The notes: generated by a model not told the origin, from the letters alone. 64,000 nt of DNA from Shewanella loihica PV-4 (GCF_000016065.1 NC_009092.1:1426001-1490000); one strand, 5' to 3'; positions 9,401-17,319 are shown, counted from the first letter of the stretch. Numbers and translations: made by a program.

Positions 9401-9780
9401 TGCTGACCGATCAGCTGACTTATTCAGATGGCGAGACTTTCTCTGCCGGCATCAAGGCACTAGGTCTGGCCCCGCTCATCGGTAAGCAGACCGCCGGGGC
9501 CGGTGTCTGGCTCTCGGGTCGTAACTCGCTGACCGACAAAGGGATGGCGCGGGTTGCCGAGTATCCTCAGTACGCCATGGACGGACGCTGGATAGTGGAA
9601 GGCCGCGGCATTAGCCCAGATATCGAGGTCGATAACCTGCCACATGCCACCTTTAAGGGCGAGGATGCACAGCTGAACAAGGCGCTGAATTACCTCAAGC
9701 AGAAGCTGGAGTTAGAGCCTGTGCTACCCATTAAGGCGCAGCCTATGCCAAGCAGCGGGATGGCTCAAGACGTCAAATAA
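6466..9780 (+). CDS. Tricorn-like S41 protease, periplasmic
   Basis: This 1104-residue protein begins with a signal peptide (cleavage near ...APLFAA-QAE, residue ~25). Residues ~40-570 hold repeated WD/TolB-type beta-propeller blades (FTAEGDLW, SPDGKWVYGISD, SPDGRYIAHDD). A tricorn core follows with His748 (DRHELNDI), a PDZ domain near 800-870 (VGDIILAINGKPVENV) and the S41 tail domain with IIDVRRNRGG and nucleophile Ser987 in TYSDGE. It should degrade peptides in the periplasm. Size and order match bacterial tricorn homologues. Monocistronic, ending at a strong terminator. Confidence 0.92.
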   Translation: MKLSHLFACCAIALGTASSAPLFAAQAENVKAESQATEQNVGYYRSPAIHGDTLVFTAEGDLWIQQLGDAQARRLTSLPAQELGAAISNDGQQLAFVANYEGASEVYVMPIQGGVAKRVSFENSRVRVQGWTPDGKVLYATDNAFGPANYWVLRSVDPESLTTQDLPLADAIEGVVDNAGEYVYFTRFGLQATGDNAKVYRGGAKGELWRYKLGSDQEAQPLTAEHDGSVRQPMLWQDRLYFVSDSSGNDNIWSMTLDGKDLRQLTQFSDWQVRGARLEQGRVVFQQGADIKLYDIASNQVSTLDIHLTSDFPERREHWVNKPMKYATSTSLAPNGDKVVITARSHVALAGTDGSRLVELGLPGDYRVRGAVMSPDGKWVYGISDASGEQEIWRYSADGSDEAKQLTQDGKALRMALSLSPDGRYIAHDDYNGDLWLLDLKKGRNSKILTNGQGLGPYGDVVWSNDSRFIAVTKDERGQLRPQIVLYSLEEERAEALTSDKYESFSPAFSDDGQWLYFISNREFNATPTSPWGDRNMGPVFDKRGQIFALALTPKAVFPFSKPNELNQPAAKEEEAAKKPAKTQVQWQGLSKRLWQVPVASGNYSQLQVTEKGLYMLANSVDRAQAPNLMWVKFDPLGPKVETFSEDVASYALSGDDSKLFLRRHSKGGAEMLIVDTGESLPKDLAHAKVQTEQWQLAISPQLEWQQMFEDAWLMHRDSFFDKKMRGLDWQATKAKYQPLLARLTDRHELNDIFMQMMGELDALHSQVRGGDLPLDPNQPQGANLGARLLQTKQGVQIAHIYQNDAELPQQASPLARVDVDAKVGDIILAINGKPVENVADVARHLRNQADKQVLLTLKRDRNSFKTIVLPVANRADAKLRYLDWVNNNNQKVAKAADGEIGYLHLYAMGSGDIANFAREFYANIEKKGLIIDVRRNRGGNIDSWIIEKLLRRAWMFWQPTQGTPNTNMQQTFRGHLVVLTDQLTYSDGETFSAGIKALGLAPLIGKQTAGAGVWLSGRNSLTDKGMARVAEYPQYAMDGRWIVEGRGISPDIEVDNLPHATFKGEDAQLNKALNYLKQKLELEPVLPIKAQPMPSSGMAQDVK

Positions 9781-9818
9781 CGCCTTTATTTGCCTTTAAC
9801 TTAACCCAAACCATTTTA

Positions 9819-9864
9819 GGGGGTTACCGACCAAGCAGTTCCCAGGTCGGTAACCTCCATTTTT
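9819..9864 (+). terminator. Rho-independent terminator after the tricorn-like gene
   Basis: A 14-bp stem (9819-9832 pairing 9845-9858, one G-U pair) around a 12-nt loop, followed by ATTTTTA. Confidence 0.88.
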
Positions 9865-9985
9865 ATGGGCGGCTGTTGCTGTTTTTTTCTGCTGTATCAG
9901 ATACAAACTGCAAAAATTGTATTAGCTTATAGGTATGTCGCAGCCATCGTTTAGGTTGCTAGGTCGGAATATCAGGAAGGTGAAC

Positions 9986-10885
9986 ATGAAAACCACTTAT
10001 GGAGTTAGCAAAGGTCGCAACGTCACTGATGCCTTGTTGCGACTGGGCGCTGTATTATTGAGTACGGTTTCCTTAGGTTCTGCACAGTTAGCCCATGCCG
10101 AGCAGCAGGGTTTTTCTGTTACCCTGGGCGGTTTTTACGCTAACTCTGATTCCGGCATTGTGGTGCAAAACCCAGATCTCGGTAAAGATTTCACCCTAGA
10201 TTTCGAGAACGATCTGGCCCTGGTAGAGAAGGAGCTCCTGCCCACGCTGGAACTGGCCTACTGGTTCAATGAAAATCACGGCGTCTATCTCGACTGGAAA
10301 CGACTGGATCGCGAGGCCCGTAATCGCTCAATCTCTAAGCCCTACGAGTATACCGAAGTGAACTCGGGCCAGACCTACTTGGTGCAGGCGGGGGCGGATA
10401 TCAGCACCATCTTTAACGTGGATATTCTGCGCCTGGGCTATCGCTATAACTTTTACAGTGGCGAGGATGTCGATCTGACCCTGCTTGCCGGTCTGCATAT
10501 CATGTGGCTCAAGCTGCAGTTTGTGGGGGAAATTGGTGCCTGCGTCGACGACCAGTGCCAGGTGGTGGACGTTAACCCCAAGAGCAATGCCCTTACCGAG
10601 GTGACGGCGCCGCTACCCGATCTCGGCCTGCAAGGGCGCTACCGTATTAACGATCGCTGGAGCCTCTCAGGTTGGGCGCAGTATTTCTATGTCAGCCTGG
10701 GGGATACCAAGGGGCAATTGTTTGATTTCAGCGCCGGGGTCAACTACCGGCTGAATGATTCTCTGGATGTGGAGTTGGGCTATAAGTATTACAAGATAGA
10801 CGTCGAGGTCGAGAAAGATCTGGCCGATTTCGATATCTATTATGGTTTTAAAGGCCCGGCTTTGTCGCTAACCTATCAGTTCTAG
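9986..10885 (+). CDS. Outer-membrane beta-barrel protein
   Basis: The start at ATG 9986 has a good ribosome site (AGGAAGG); an upstream ATG at 9935 would bury the signal peptide 17 residues in. A signal peptide ends near AHA-EQQ. The mature part is a chain of amphipathic strands with aromatic girdles (GVYLDWKRLDREAR, LRLGYRYNFYSG, LDVELGYKYYKIDVE, terminal LSLTYQF), with the C-terminal Phe needed for BAM-dependent insertion. It may be a small OmpW/OmpA-like barrel of 8-10 strands. It contains two cysteines in an extracellular-loop-like segment (ACVDDQCQ). Ligand unknown. Confidence 0.75.
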   Translation: MKTTYGVSKGRNVTDALLRLGAVLLSTVSLGSAQLAHAEQQGFSVTLGGFYANSDSGIVVQNPDLGKDFTLDFENDLALVEKELLPTLELAYWFNENHGVYLDWKRLDREARNRSISKPYEYTEVNSGQTYLVQAGADISTIFNVDILRLGYRYNFYSGEDVDLTLLAGLHIMWLKLQFVGEIGACVDDQCQVVDVNPKSNALTEVTAPLPDLGLQGRYRINDRWSLSGWAQYFYVSLGDTKGQLFDFSAGVNYRLNDSLDVELGYKYYKIDVEVEKDLADFDIYYGFKGPALSLTYQF

Positions 10886-10950
10886 CCCTTAGCGACAATT
10901 ATCCCTTAGAGACACAAGCCCTTAGCGATACTAACCCTTAGAGACATTAG
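10886..10950 (+). repeat. Four tandem 16-17 bp repeats
   Basis: Units starting CCCTTAGCGAC... and CCCTTAGAGAC... alternate four times between the barrel gene and the convergent osmC-like gene. They alternate A-B-A-B, suggesting duplication of a 33-bp pair. Confidence 0.8.
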
Positions 10951-10952
10951 TG

Positions 10953-11471
10953 TTAGCGCTTTTGGCGAGGCGCTATCTCAATGGCTATCTCTTTGGCCAG
11001 TGAGTTGGCGATAAAGCAGTGTTTGTGGGCGAGGGCATGCAGCTTAGCTAGCTGTTCTTCGCTCAGTGGCTGCGCCATTTCAACCTCAGGGGTAAGTGCT
11101 ATGTGGGTGATAGCCATCTGCCCCTTTTCATTTCTTCCCAGCTCGGCCCTTGCCTCGTCGCGATAACTCAGCAGCGTCAGACGCTTCTTCGCCACTATGG
11201 TGAGAAAACTCAGCATGTGGCAAGCCGCCAGCGCGCTCAGCAGACTCTCCTCAGGATTGACCTTTTCCTGGCTACCTTGATACTCGGGGGCAGCCGAACC
11301 TGCGACGACTTGACCGCTGGCGAAGCTAAGCTGGTGATCCCGGCTTATCTTTTCGTCGCCTGTACCAGAGTCTTTAGCTAGAGGCTCTCTTTGCAGAGGC
11401 CCTGAGTTTTGTGCAGTGTGATGGCTACCATGAGTGGCTGGTGGCCAAGAGACGGTAACCGAAAAAGACAT
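10953..11471 (-). CDS. OsmC-family peroxiredoxin-like protein
   Basis: OsmC/Ohr-fold proteins reduce organic hydroperoxides with two cysteines. The 172-residue reading from ATG 11471 has MSFSVTVSW at the start, NPEESLLSALAACHMLSFL with Cys84, YRDEARAELG, and HKHCFIANS with Cys153. A His/Gly/Ser-rich insert at about residues 12-45 is longer than in most relatives. No obvious promoter motif was recognised. It faces the outer-membrane barrel gene. Confidence 0.88.
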   Translation of the reverse strand: MSFSVTVSWPPATHGSHHTAQNSGPLQREPLAKDSGTGDEKISRDHQLSFASGQVVAGSAAPEYQGSQEKVNPEESLLSALAACHMLSFLTIVAKKRLTLLSYRDEARAELGRNEKGQMAITHIALTPEVEMAQPLSEEQLAKLHALAHKHCFIANSLAKEIAIEIAPRQKR

Positions 11472-11562
11472 GCTATCGGGCCCACTGGAATGCAAAATAG
11501 AATGCGGCCACTATAGCAAACTTTGAAAATGTTTGGGGAAAGCTTGAAAACCTGAGAAGGCG

Positions 11563-11841
11563 CTATGCCGCATCCCGCTGCGCCGCCTTTTCATGGGTGC
11601 GCAGGTCAAGACTGCTGTGGTTGAGACTGCTGTGATTAAAAGTGTTGTGGTTAAGAGCGCTTTGGTCGAGAGCACTTAGCTTTAGCGCGAGTGGCGATAG
11701 CGTGACCCTGTCTTGAGTCAGTTCGGCGGCGCTTACGAGTTGTCTATGGTGATCGTCACCACGACTCTTGGTCATCGCAGCCTTATCGCTGGGGAGTTGG
11801 CGGGTCCATCTCTGATAGGCCGCTGCAGGTGAAATTCGCAT
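11563..11841 (-). CDS. Doubtful small open frame with internal repeats
   Basis: Reads 92 residues; the second half repeats LNH(S/N)(S/T)(L/F) and LSALDQSALNHN, produced by ~14-bp tandem DNA repeats, so it may be a repeat tract rather than a gene. A weak ribosome site (AGGGCAG) precedes the ATG. It lies downstream of the DUF3325 gene in the same direction. No family recognised. Confidence 0.25.
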   Translation of the reverse strand: MRISPAAAYQRWTRQLPSDKAAMTKSRGDDHHRQLVSAAELTQDRVTLSPLALKLSALDQSALNHNTFNHSSLNHSSLDLRTHEKAAQRDAA

Positions 11842-11951
11842 GGTATCTGCCCTTGCTGTTTGGCGCCTGTCTATCAGGAGTGTTATCAGGTGCCATAGTG
11901 TTTGCTGAGCAGATAATAAACAGATGCTGCTGTATCCAGGCTGAATGAAAT

Positions 11952-12314
11952 TTAAACAAACAGGCTAAAGTCAACCAGCGCCAGCAAGGCGGCGACCGCT
12001 AGGCTAGCGGGCAGGCGTTTTGCCTGATAGCTAAGCAGCAAGATCACCATCAGCGCCGCGGCGCTCATCACGCCAAACAGCAAAATTGTCGCGTAGGCGG
12101 GCTCATATTGGCCGAGCAGCGCGAGAAAGCTTAAGGCGAGTGAGGCCCAGCCTGTCAGGGTAAGCGCCCTCTGTTGCCTCTGTGTGGGTGGCCGCTTGAA
12201 GCAGCTTTTGAAGTGGCTGAACATGGCCAGTGCCAAGGCGCCAAAGGCGATAAAGGCCAAACAAAGGGATAGGCAAAGGGCTAGGCAAAGGGATAGGCCG
12301 ATGGATAGGTTCAT
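11952..12314 (-). CDS. DUF3325-type membrane protein of the PepSY iron operon
   Basis: 120 residues with three to four hydrophobic helices (LCLALCLSLCLAFIAFGALALAMF; WASLALSFLALLG; ATILLFGVMSAAALMVILLL; LAVAALLALVDF). In proteobacterial siderophore-uptake loci, a protein of this kind follows a DUF3649 protein and a PepSY reductase, exactly the order here. Its start overlaps the PepSY gene stop by 4 nt, indicating translational coupling. The N-terminus is itself a leucine/cysteine repeat (LSLCLALCLSLCLA) coded by a short tandem repeat. Confidence 0.75.
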   Translation of the reverse strand: MNLSIGLSLCLALCLSLCLAFIAFGALALAMFSHFKSCFKRPPTQRQQRALTLTGWASLALSFLALLGQYEPAYATILLFGVMSAAALMVILLLSYQAKRLPASLAVAALLALVDFSLFV

Positions 12315-14023
12315 TGGCGCACCTCCTCTAAATCAGTATCTCTTGTCTCACGAGTCATAGCCGTTGTGTTGGGTCTGCTAACTCTTCCAACTCTTGACCT
12401 GCCAGCTCTTGCCGTGCTTGTTCTCGGGCTGGTGGCACTTTGGCGCGGATTGATTAGCTTTGACTGCCTAACCTGCCTGGCGGCAAATCCCAGTGCCAGG
12501 GCAAACAGCAGGCTGACCATATCGAAGCCTACCAGCGTCCACTGATTATCAATCATGTTAGCGAGCAGACTCTGCCCTGAGGTGACGGCGCCCAGCAGCG
12601 GCAGCGCCGCATAGGCCAGGGCGCCCAGCAATAGCCATTGACGCCAGCGCCGCCAGGACTGCGCACCGCGAAGGCCATCCCACAGGGCGACTAGGGCGAT
12701 GATTGCCAGCATAATGAAGAAGGCGTCCACCTCACGCTGGGCCCTGTCGGCTATGTCCAGTGGTAATAGACGGTTGGCATAAAAAAAGATTGCGGTGGCG
12801 AGAGGAAGGCCGCAGATGAAGCTGATGTTGAGCCCGTTTACCAGCCTGAGGCCGACAGTCGGCTTGGTGCCAGATTGAATCGCCTTTTGTTGTTTCTGGG
12901 CGATCTTTACCGCCCATAGCAGGGTGCCTGTGGCGACCATGGCGCAGCCGAGCAGACCGCAGAGGAAGAAGAAACCTCGTAAGGCCCAGTCGGCAAAGCG
13001 CGCCGTATGCAGCGCCATCAGGGTGTCGTAGGTCTTGTAGGTGGCGCTGTCCGGATCAGCCTTAGATATCAGTTCACCCTTTACTCCGTCGAAAATCAAC
13101 AGATTACGCCTATCTGTCACCGTCTGCTCGCTGTTGAGGGCGAAGCTGATACGGCTGTTATCTTTCCCTGGCGCGCTGATGCTAACCTGCTTAAGCGGAG
13201 CGGCGCCCCACTGCTGTTCTATTTGAGGTAGCAGGCTAGCGGCCTCGATGAGCGGCGCCGCATCTTTGCTGGGTTTTGTCTGAATGCGGGCGGGGTTTAG
13301 GTCGGCCCTGAAGGCGCGCACGTCGCCATCGTACTCTTGCAATGCGCCCCAAGGCATGAACATGAACATCAGAGTGATGAGACCCGTGTAGGTGATGATC
13401 AGATGATAGGGCAGGGCCATCACGGCGCTGACATTGTGGGCGTCGAGCCAAGAGCGACTGCCTTTAGCCGGCCGAAAACTGAAGAAGTCTTTAAAGATCC
13501 GTTTGTGGATCACCACGCCGCTTATTAGGGCGATCAGCATCGCCATGGTGGCGAGCCCCACTATCCAGCGCGCGGCCACCACCGGCAGGTAATGCAGATC
13601 AAAATGCAGGCGGTAGAAGAAGTTGCCACCTCGGGAGTCGCGGATCTCGGTGATCATCTGCTGACCATCCTGGCTGACCACATGCTCATGGAACTTGCCG
13701 CGCCGCTCGCCCTTTTTAGGCTCGTCCGCCCAGCCGAAGCTCAGGTAAGGCTTGCGCTCACTCGGGAAGGAGATGGTCCAGCTCGCGGCGTCGGGGGCCT
13801 TGTCGGCCAGATAGGCCTGGCCCTTTGCGATCTGTTGACCAATTCGCTGCTGGTCATAGTCTTGAAAGACAGACTTGTGCAGCTCGGGTTTGCTCCACAG
13901 GCTGATCTCGTGACGAAAATAGCTCAGGCTGCCGGCAAAGAAGATAAGCAGTAGTAGCCAGCAAACGGCGAGGCCAGCCCAGGTGTGCATCCAGGTCATG
14001 GAGCGGAAAAAAGTCTCTTTCAT
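12311..14023 (-). CDS. PepSY-associated transmembrane protein, probable ferric-siderophore reductase
   Basis: 570 residues with the PepSY_TM layout: an N-terminal helix (WAGLAVCWLLLLIFFAGSLSYFRHEI), a periplasmic PepSY part, then the motif YRLHFDLHYLPVVAARWIVGLATMAMLIALISGVVIHKRIFKDFFSFRP, a helix with HNVSAVMALPYHLIITYTGL, another ending LMALHTARFADWALRGFFF, and three or more C-terminal helices. Conserved histidines on these helices are thought to bind haem in this family. Known relatives reduce iron in siderophores in the inner membrane. The C-terminus carries a long Arg/Ser/Thr-rich tail. Middle gene of the three-gene operon. Confidence 0.85.
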   Translation of the reverse strand: MKETFFRSMTWMHTWAGLAVCWLLLLIFFAGSLSYFRHEISLWSKPELHKSVFQDYDQQRIGQQIAKGQAYLADKAPDAASWTISFPSERKPYLSFGWADEPKKGERRGKFHEHVVSQDGQQMITEIRDSRGGNFFYRLHFDLHYLPVVAARWIVGLATMAMLIALISGVVIHKRIFKDFFSFRPAKGSRSWLDAHNVSAVMALPYHLIITYTGLITLMFMFMPWGALQEYDGDVRAFRADLNPARIQTKPSKDAAPLIEAASLLPQIEQQWGAAPLKQVSISAPGKDNSRISFALNSEQTVTDRRNLLIFDGVKGELISKADPDSATYKTYDTLMALHTARFADWALRGFFFLCGLLGCAMVATGTLLWAVKIAQKQQKAIQSGTKPTVGLRLVNGLNISFICGLPLATAIFFYANRLLPLDIADRAQREVDAFFIMLAIIALVALWDGLRGAQSWRRWRQWLLLGALAYAALPLLGAVTSGQSLLANMIDNQWTLVGFDMVSLLFALALGFAARQVRQSKLINPRQSATSPRTSTARAGRSRVGRVSRPNTTAMTRETRDTDLEEVRQ

Positions 14024-14027
14024 GGGA

Positions 14028-14336
14028 TTAACCTAAAACGAGTATGAGGCCATAGAGCAGGGTGCAAAGCGCCACAGGTTCCAGCACCACGCGCAGGTGA
14101 GACCTGAGGCTAAAGAGGCGGATGATCATCATGGCGAAGATGCTAAAGGAGACCATAGTGCCGACAAGCACCGCATCGAGACGGCTAAGGGGCAGAGTTT
14201 GTGCCAGCAGCATACAGGCGAGCGCCGCCACGCCGTAACCACCCAGCAGGGAGGCTAACAGGCGCACGATGACCGAAGCTCTGGGAGAGAGGTCTCGCCC
14301 GAATGACGTTAGACGTGGAGAAATGCTTGTATTCAC
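14028..14336 (-). CDS. DUF3649-type membrane protein of the PepSY iron operon
   Basis: 102 residues with three hydrophobic helices (VIVRLLASLLGGYGVAALACMLLAQTLPL; RLDAVLVGTMVSFSIFAMMIIRLF; VLEPVALCTLLYGLILVLG). Sequence and position as first gene before a PepSY reductase fit DUF3649. It ends 4 nt before the PepSY start. A Fur-like palindrome lies 46 bp upstream, consistent with iron repression of the operon. Confidence 0.8.
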   Translation of the reverse strand: MNTSISPRLTSFGRDLSPRASVIVRLLASLLGGYGVAALACMLLAQTLPLSRLDAVLVGTMVSFSIFAMMIIRLFSLRSHLRVVLEPVALCTLLYGLILVLG

Positions 14337-14381
14337 TATGGATAAATTTATGAACTAAGGGTTAGCTTATTCTACACTTGT

Positions 14382-14396
14382 TGAGATAGGTTCTCA
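14382..14396 (-). promoter_or_regulatory. Possible Fur box
   Basis: TGAGATAGGTTCTCA is a near-palindrome (TGAGA...TCTCA). Against the 7-1-7 Fur model TGATAAT-N-ATTATCA, read on the minus strand, it matches 9 of 14. The position upstream of an iron-type operon supports it. Confidence 0.45.
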
Positions 14397-14747
14397 TTCG
14401 TATTTACATGTAAAGCTGTTATCTCAAGTTACTCTTAGGTTTGCCCTTTGGCCCTCCCTTAGTTTGTGGGCTAGCATGAAGATGACGTCATAAAGACAGA
14501 TTGATTAAATTTTGTTTACTTTGTGGGATTTATGGCCAAAACCGCCTGTTTATGCCTGATATCCTGTTTTCGCCGCTTGCTTTTAACCAGTATGGGGAGT
14601 ACATATTAGTAGACACTGAATGGAGATTTACTTGGATTTCGCCCATGCTTATATAGGCGTCAATTGAAAAAAAAGTGCTTCAGCCCCTTGTTTTTTCTTT
14701 CACTCATCCCAAGTTCATTATTGAAGTCATCCTAAAAAGGAAAACCT
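14397..14747. other. Intergenic region before hpf
   Basis: About 350 bp with no supportable gene. It should hold the hpf promoter; a TATATA-containing stretch near 14650 is the only candidate. A short palindrome TGACGTCA occurs near 14484. Confidence 0.4.
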
Positions 14748-15104
14748 ATGAAAATAAATCTTTCTGGTCATCACGTAGATATTACCGATTCAATAAAAGA
14801 GCATGTGAATCAAAAGTTTTCCAAAATCGCGACCCATTTCCCAACGCTCATTTCACTCGATGTCATCATTGCTAAAGAGCACGGAGAGTTTCAGGTCGAA
14901 CTCAGTACCAATTACGAAGGTAGCCGGATATCAGCCTCTGGGAGTGACGATATCATGTATCCTGCTATCACTAATGCCGCCAAAAAACTGGATGCGGCGT
15001 TAAAGCACAGAAAAGGCCATTTGAAGGCAGATCTGCATCAAAAGCCGGTAAGTACCACACCTGAGATTGCCCATGAGATCATCCAGGAGATGAAGTTGGT
15101 CTAA
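14748..15104 (+). CDS. hpf: Ribosome hibernation-promoting factor, short form
   Basis: 118 residues matching the HPF/YfiA fold: MKINLSGHHVDITDSIKEHVNQKFSKIATHF, then a strand with EFQVELSTNYEGSRISASGSDDIMYPAI, and a lysine-rich helix KLDAALKHRKGHLK. It binds the decoding site of the small ribosomal subunit and promotes inactive ribosome dimers in stationary phase. Length corresponds to short HPF or RaiA; the lack of a long C-terminal extension excludes long HPF. It stands alone here, not in the rpoN cluster, so it might be a second copy or YfiA-type. Good ribosome site AAGGAAA. Confidence 0.85.
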   Translation: MKINLSGHHVDITDSIKEHVNQKFSKIATHFPTLISLDVIIAKEHGEFQVELSTNYEGSRISASGSDDIMYPAITNAAKKLDAALKHRKGHLKADLHQKPVSTTPEIAHEIIQEMKLV

Positions 15105-15127
15105 GCCTAAAAGGCATAAGAGACGAG

Positions 15128-15153
15128 AAAGCCACCCTTAGGGTGGCTTTTTT
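15128..15153 (+). terminator. Rho-independent terminator after hpf
   Basis: 10-bp perfect stem AAAGCCACCC / GGGTGGCTTT, TTA loop, T-run. Confidence 0.92.
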
Positions 15154-15170
15154 GCATCTGGACTATTTTG

Positions 15171-15217
15171 AATAAGTGCTTTTGTAAATAAGTGCTTTTG
15201 TAGATAAGGGCTCTTGT
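15171..15217 (+). repeat. Three tandem 15-16 bp repeats
   Basis: AATAAGTGCTTTTGT units, two nearly identical and one diverged (AGATAAGGGCTCTTGT), between convergent genes. Confidence 0.75.
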
Positions 15218-15256
15218 GAAGGGCCGTTACGAGTAGCTGCTTATGCGTATCTGAGG

Positions 15257-15730
15257 CTAAGGCAGGTCGACCTCGAGCGCCGGGCATTCAAGGGTTGTGC
15301 TGTGCGTCTTGTCACTCAGGTCTTGGTAGAGGGTTAAGGTGCTAAGCTTAGCCTGATAATGACCCGGAGGGATAACAAATGCCTGTGCCAGTTGCAGCGA
15401 GACGCTCAAGGACTCGCCCGCAGGTAGCAGTAGATAGTCCTCATCAAGTGGTTCGCCACGCTTGGCGAGTGCGCCCTGATATTCAAGCGTCTGTTGGCTA
15501 TTCAGGTCGGTCAGGGTCAGAAACTTGCTAAACCAGGCATCGAAGGGGCTGTGCCAGCTCAGCAGGTACCAGTTGGTGTTTGCCGGCGCAGTTATCTCGA
15601 AGGTGAGGGTATTGTCTTGCTCCGCCTTTATGAGGCGACACGTGGGTAGCGCTTGATGTGCGAGGCTATTCATACTTATGGTCCAAAGTAGCAAGAGACT
15701 AAGTGACAGAAACCTTAAAGGCATAAACAT
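15257..15730 (-). CDS. Secreted protein resembling the N-terminal domain of the adjacent M35 protease
   Basis: 157 residues from ATG 15730 (AAGG nine nt upstream; ATG 15748 is an alternative). It has a signal peptide ending near SLAHQ. By eye it aligns with the N-terminal domain of the protease encoded upstream: LLSW... with LLKW..., then YQGALAKRGEPLDEDYLLLPAGESLS with YLGAHYKRPAPSHKDYIKLKSGESIS. There is no metallopeptidase motif. It could be a free-standing propeptide-like chaperone or inhibitor, or simply a paralogous secreted beta-sandwich. A terminator separates it from the protease gene, so its expression may rely on read-through or its own promoter. Confidence 0.7.
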   Translation of the reverse strand: MFMPLRFLSLSLLLLWTISMNSLAHQALPTCRLIKAEQDNTLTFEITAPANTNWYLLSWHSPFDAWFSKFLTLTDLNSQQTLEYQGALAKRGEPLDEDYLLLPAGESLSVSLQLAQAFVIPPGHYQAKLSTLTLYQDLSDKTHSTTLECPALEVDLP

Positions 15731-15756
15731 AGGCGTTAACCTTGGCATTAGCTAAA

Positions 15757-15785
15757 CAAAAAAAAGGGCGGATAATTCCGCCCTT
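15757..15785 (-). terminator. Terminator of the M35 protease gene
   Basis: Minus-strand stem AAGGGCGG / CCGCCCTT with AATTAT loop followed by a T9 run. It lies between the protease and the downstream propeptide-like gene. Confidence 0.88.
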
Positions 15786-15812
15786 AGATTGACAAGAAAG
15801 ATAAGAAATAGA

Positions 15813-16901
15813 TTAGTTTAAGTTAGGCGTGTTTTCAGCAAAATATTCATGGCTGTCAGCATTTTGAATCGCCTGTGAAGGATCGCTGATCGCCAGTGAC
15901 TTAGCACCGCTCTGACCGTAAACAATATCATCAGTGCCCGCTACTACGTTGAAGTGGCTGGTTTCATGGATGATGGTGCCGCCCTTAGAGTCAGTACCCG
16001 ACGTTGGGGCTGTCCAGAAGGCATTACACATGTAGATCTTGTATGGCTGAGTTGGGTAAACATAAGCGTAGTATTGCTTCTTACAGCTACAGTCGAAGGT
16101 CAGTGGCTCGTTGTTGAGCGCGCTATCGATCTTGCTGAAGTTGTTGCTTACCGTGTTCCAGCGAGACGAGCTGTAAGCGCCGAACCAGGTGCTGTAACGC
16201 TGTGAGTTGCTGCTGGCGGTGGCCAGGTGCTGGTTAGCGTCGGCTGACATTGTCTTAGCCGCGGCTAGGCCGGCAAGGATATCACTCTGCTGTGAGTTGC
16301 TGCAACGACCGGTGAAAGAGATGCCGTCAGGTGTGGTGCCGCCACCATCGCCGGTGCCTGGCTTGCCCTTGTTAGCGCCGCCTTTAAATTCGCGGCCTTC
16401 CAGGTAGAAGCTCGCTGGGGCAGAGTGTATGCCTTCTACGCCAAGGCGAGCCAGTTTCTTAGCCTGACCTGGGTTTGGCGCAAACAGCTGCATAGAGCTG
16501 ACATCATAGCTGATCTCATAGTTAGCCGTGGATGACATGTCATACAGTGACGATAGCTCTACCTGATAAGAGATGCTCTCACCGGATTTTAGCTTGATGT
16601 AGTCTTTATGGCTTGGTGCTGGACGCTTGTAGTGGGCACCAAGGTAAGGGCGCTCTTGACCATCAGCGGTAACTTTAAATAGCGACTCTTCAACACCGTC
16701 TGCCGCAGTAAACCACTTGAGTAGTTTCACCGGAACGTTTGCTTCGTTGGTCAGGGTTAGGGTGACCATCACGTCCTGATCGCTGCTGAAGCTGTCTTGG
16801 CTCATCTGCAGTTTAGCGGCGATCCCTTCGGCGAGGGCTGATTGACTCAGTAAGGTGGTGGCAATAGCGAGTGTTGATAATTTGAATAGCTTGCTCATCA
16901 A
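15813..16901 (-). CDS. M35 (aspzincin) secreted metalloprotease
   Basis: 362 residues: signal peptide ending at ALA-EG (residue 24), an N-terminal beta-sandwich propeptide-like domain (~25-165), a Gly/Lys-rich linker (about 175-192) and a catalytic domain. The zinc motif is HETSH (His312, Glu313, His316) followed by the aspzincin AGTDD (Asp324 as third ligand). Paired cysteines (RCSN, DCSC, MCNA) fit disulfides of the deuterolysin/peptidyl-Lys endopeptidase group; Aeromonas exoprotease AsaP1 is a characterised relative. Cleavage at the linker would release the active enzyme. Followed by a strong terminator. Confidence 0.92.
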   Translation of the reverse strand: MMSKLFKLSTLAIATTLLSQSALAEGIAAKLQMSQDSFSSDQDVMVTLTLTNEANVPVKLLKWFTAADGVEESLFKVTADGQERPYLGAHYKRPAPSHKDYIKLKSGESISYQVELSSLYDMSSTANYEISYDVSSMQLFAPNPGQAKKLARLGVEGIHSAPASFYLEGREFKGGANKGKPGTGDGGGTTPDGISFTGRCSNSQQSDILAGLAAAKTMSADANQHLATASSNSQRYSTWFGAYSSSRWNTVSNNFSKIDSALNNEPLTFDCSCKKQYYAYVYPTQPYKIYMCNAFWTAPTSGTDSKGGTIIHETSHFNVVAGTDDIVYGQSGAKSLAISDPSQAIQNADSHEYFAENTPNLN

Positions 16902-17242
16902 TTTGTCCTTTTGATTGAGGTTATTTTTATAGTGTTAACAAATGTTACTCAGTTGTTACATTTCGGAGTTTAATCAAATTAAGGTTTGAATAGCAAGTAT
17001 TTATTGGAGCTTTATTTTGAATAACTAAAGTTGGCTAGTGCAATGTACTTTATCTGACTAGCGACAGGAAATTGGCTACCCCAACGTCAACGGTTTAGCT
17101 GCCATGTTCAAGCGTTGCTTTAACCCTCTCCTTAGCAGATTTTCCAAGTCGTAACTGCCCATCTCACCTCCGACCACACGCGGTTAAATACCTCTTGGGC
17201 TCGTCTTTGATTCGAGTCCTTTTCGGAAAAAATTGGAAAAAT

Positions 17243-17307
17243 AAGTTGTGCGCAATTTAAATTTTGGGTATAACTGCTGCAAATGAATTGCGCGCAACTT
17301 AAATTGC
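17243..17307 (+). promoter_or_regulatory. Twin operator-like sites, probable OhrR control of ohr
   Basis: GTTGTGCGCAATTTAAATT and AATTGCGCGCAACTTAAATT are two copies, about 42 nt apart, of a GCGC-centred inverted repeat (TTGCGCGCAA) with an AT tail. Peroxide-sensing MarR-type OhrR proteins commonly bind such sites before ohr. No ohrR gene is in this window. Confidence 0.5.
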
Positions 17308-17319
17308 ATTCTTATTCGT

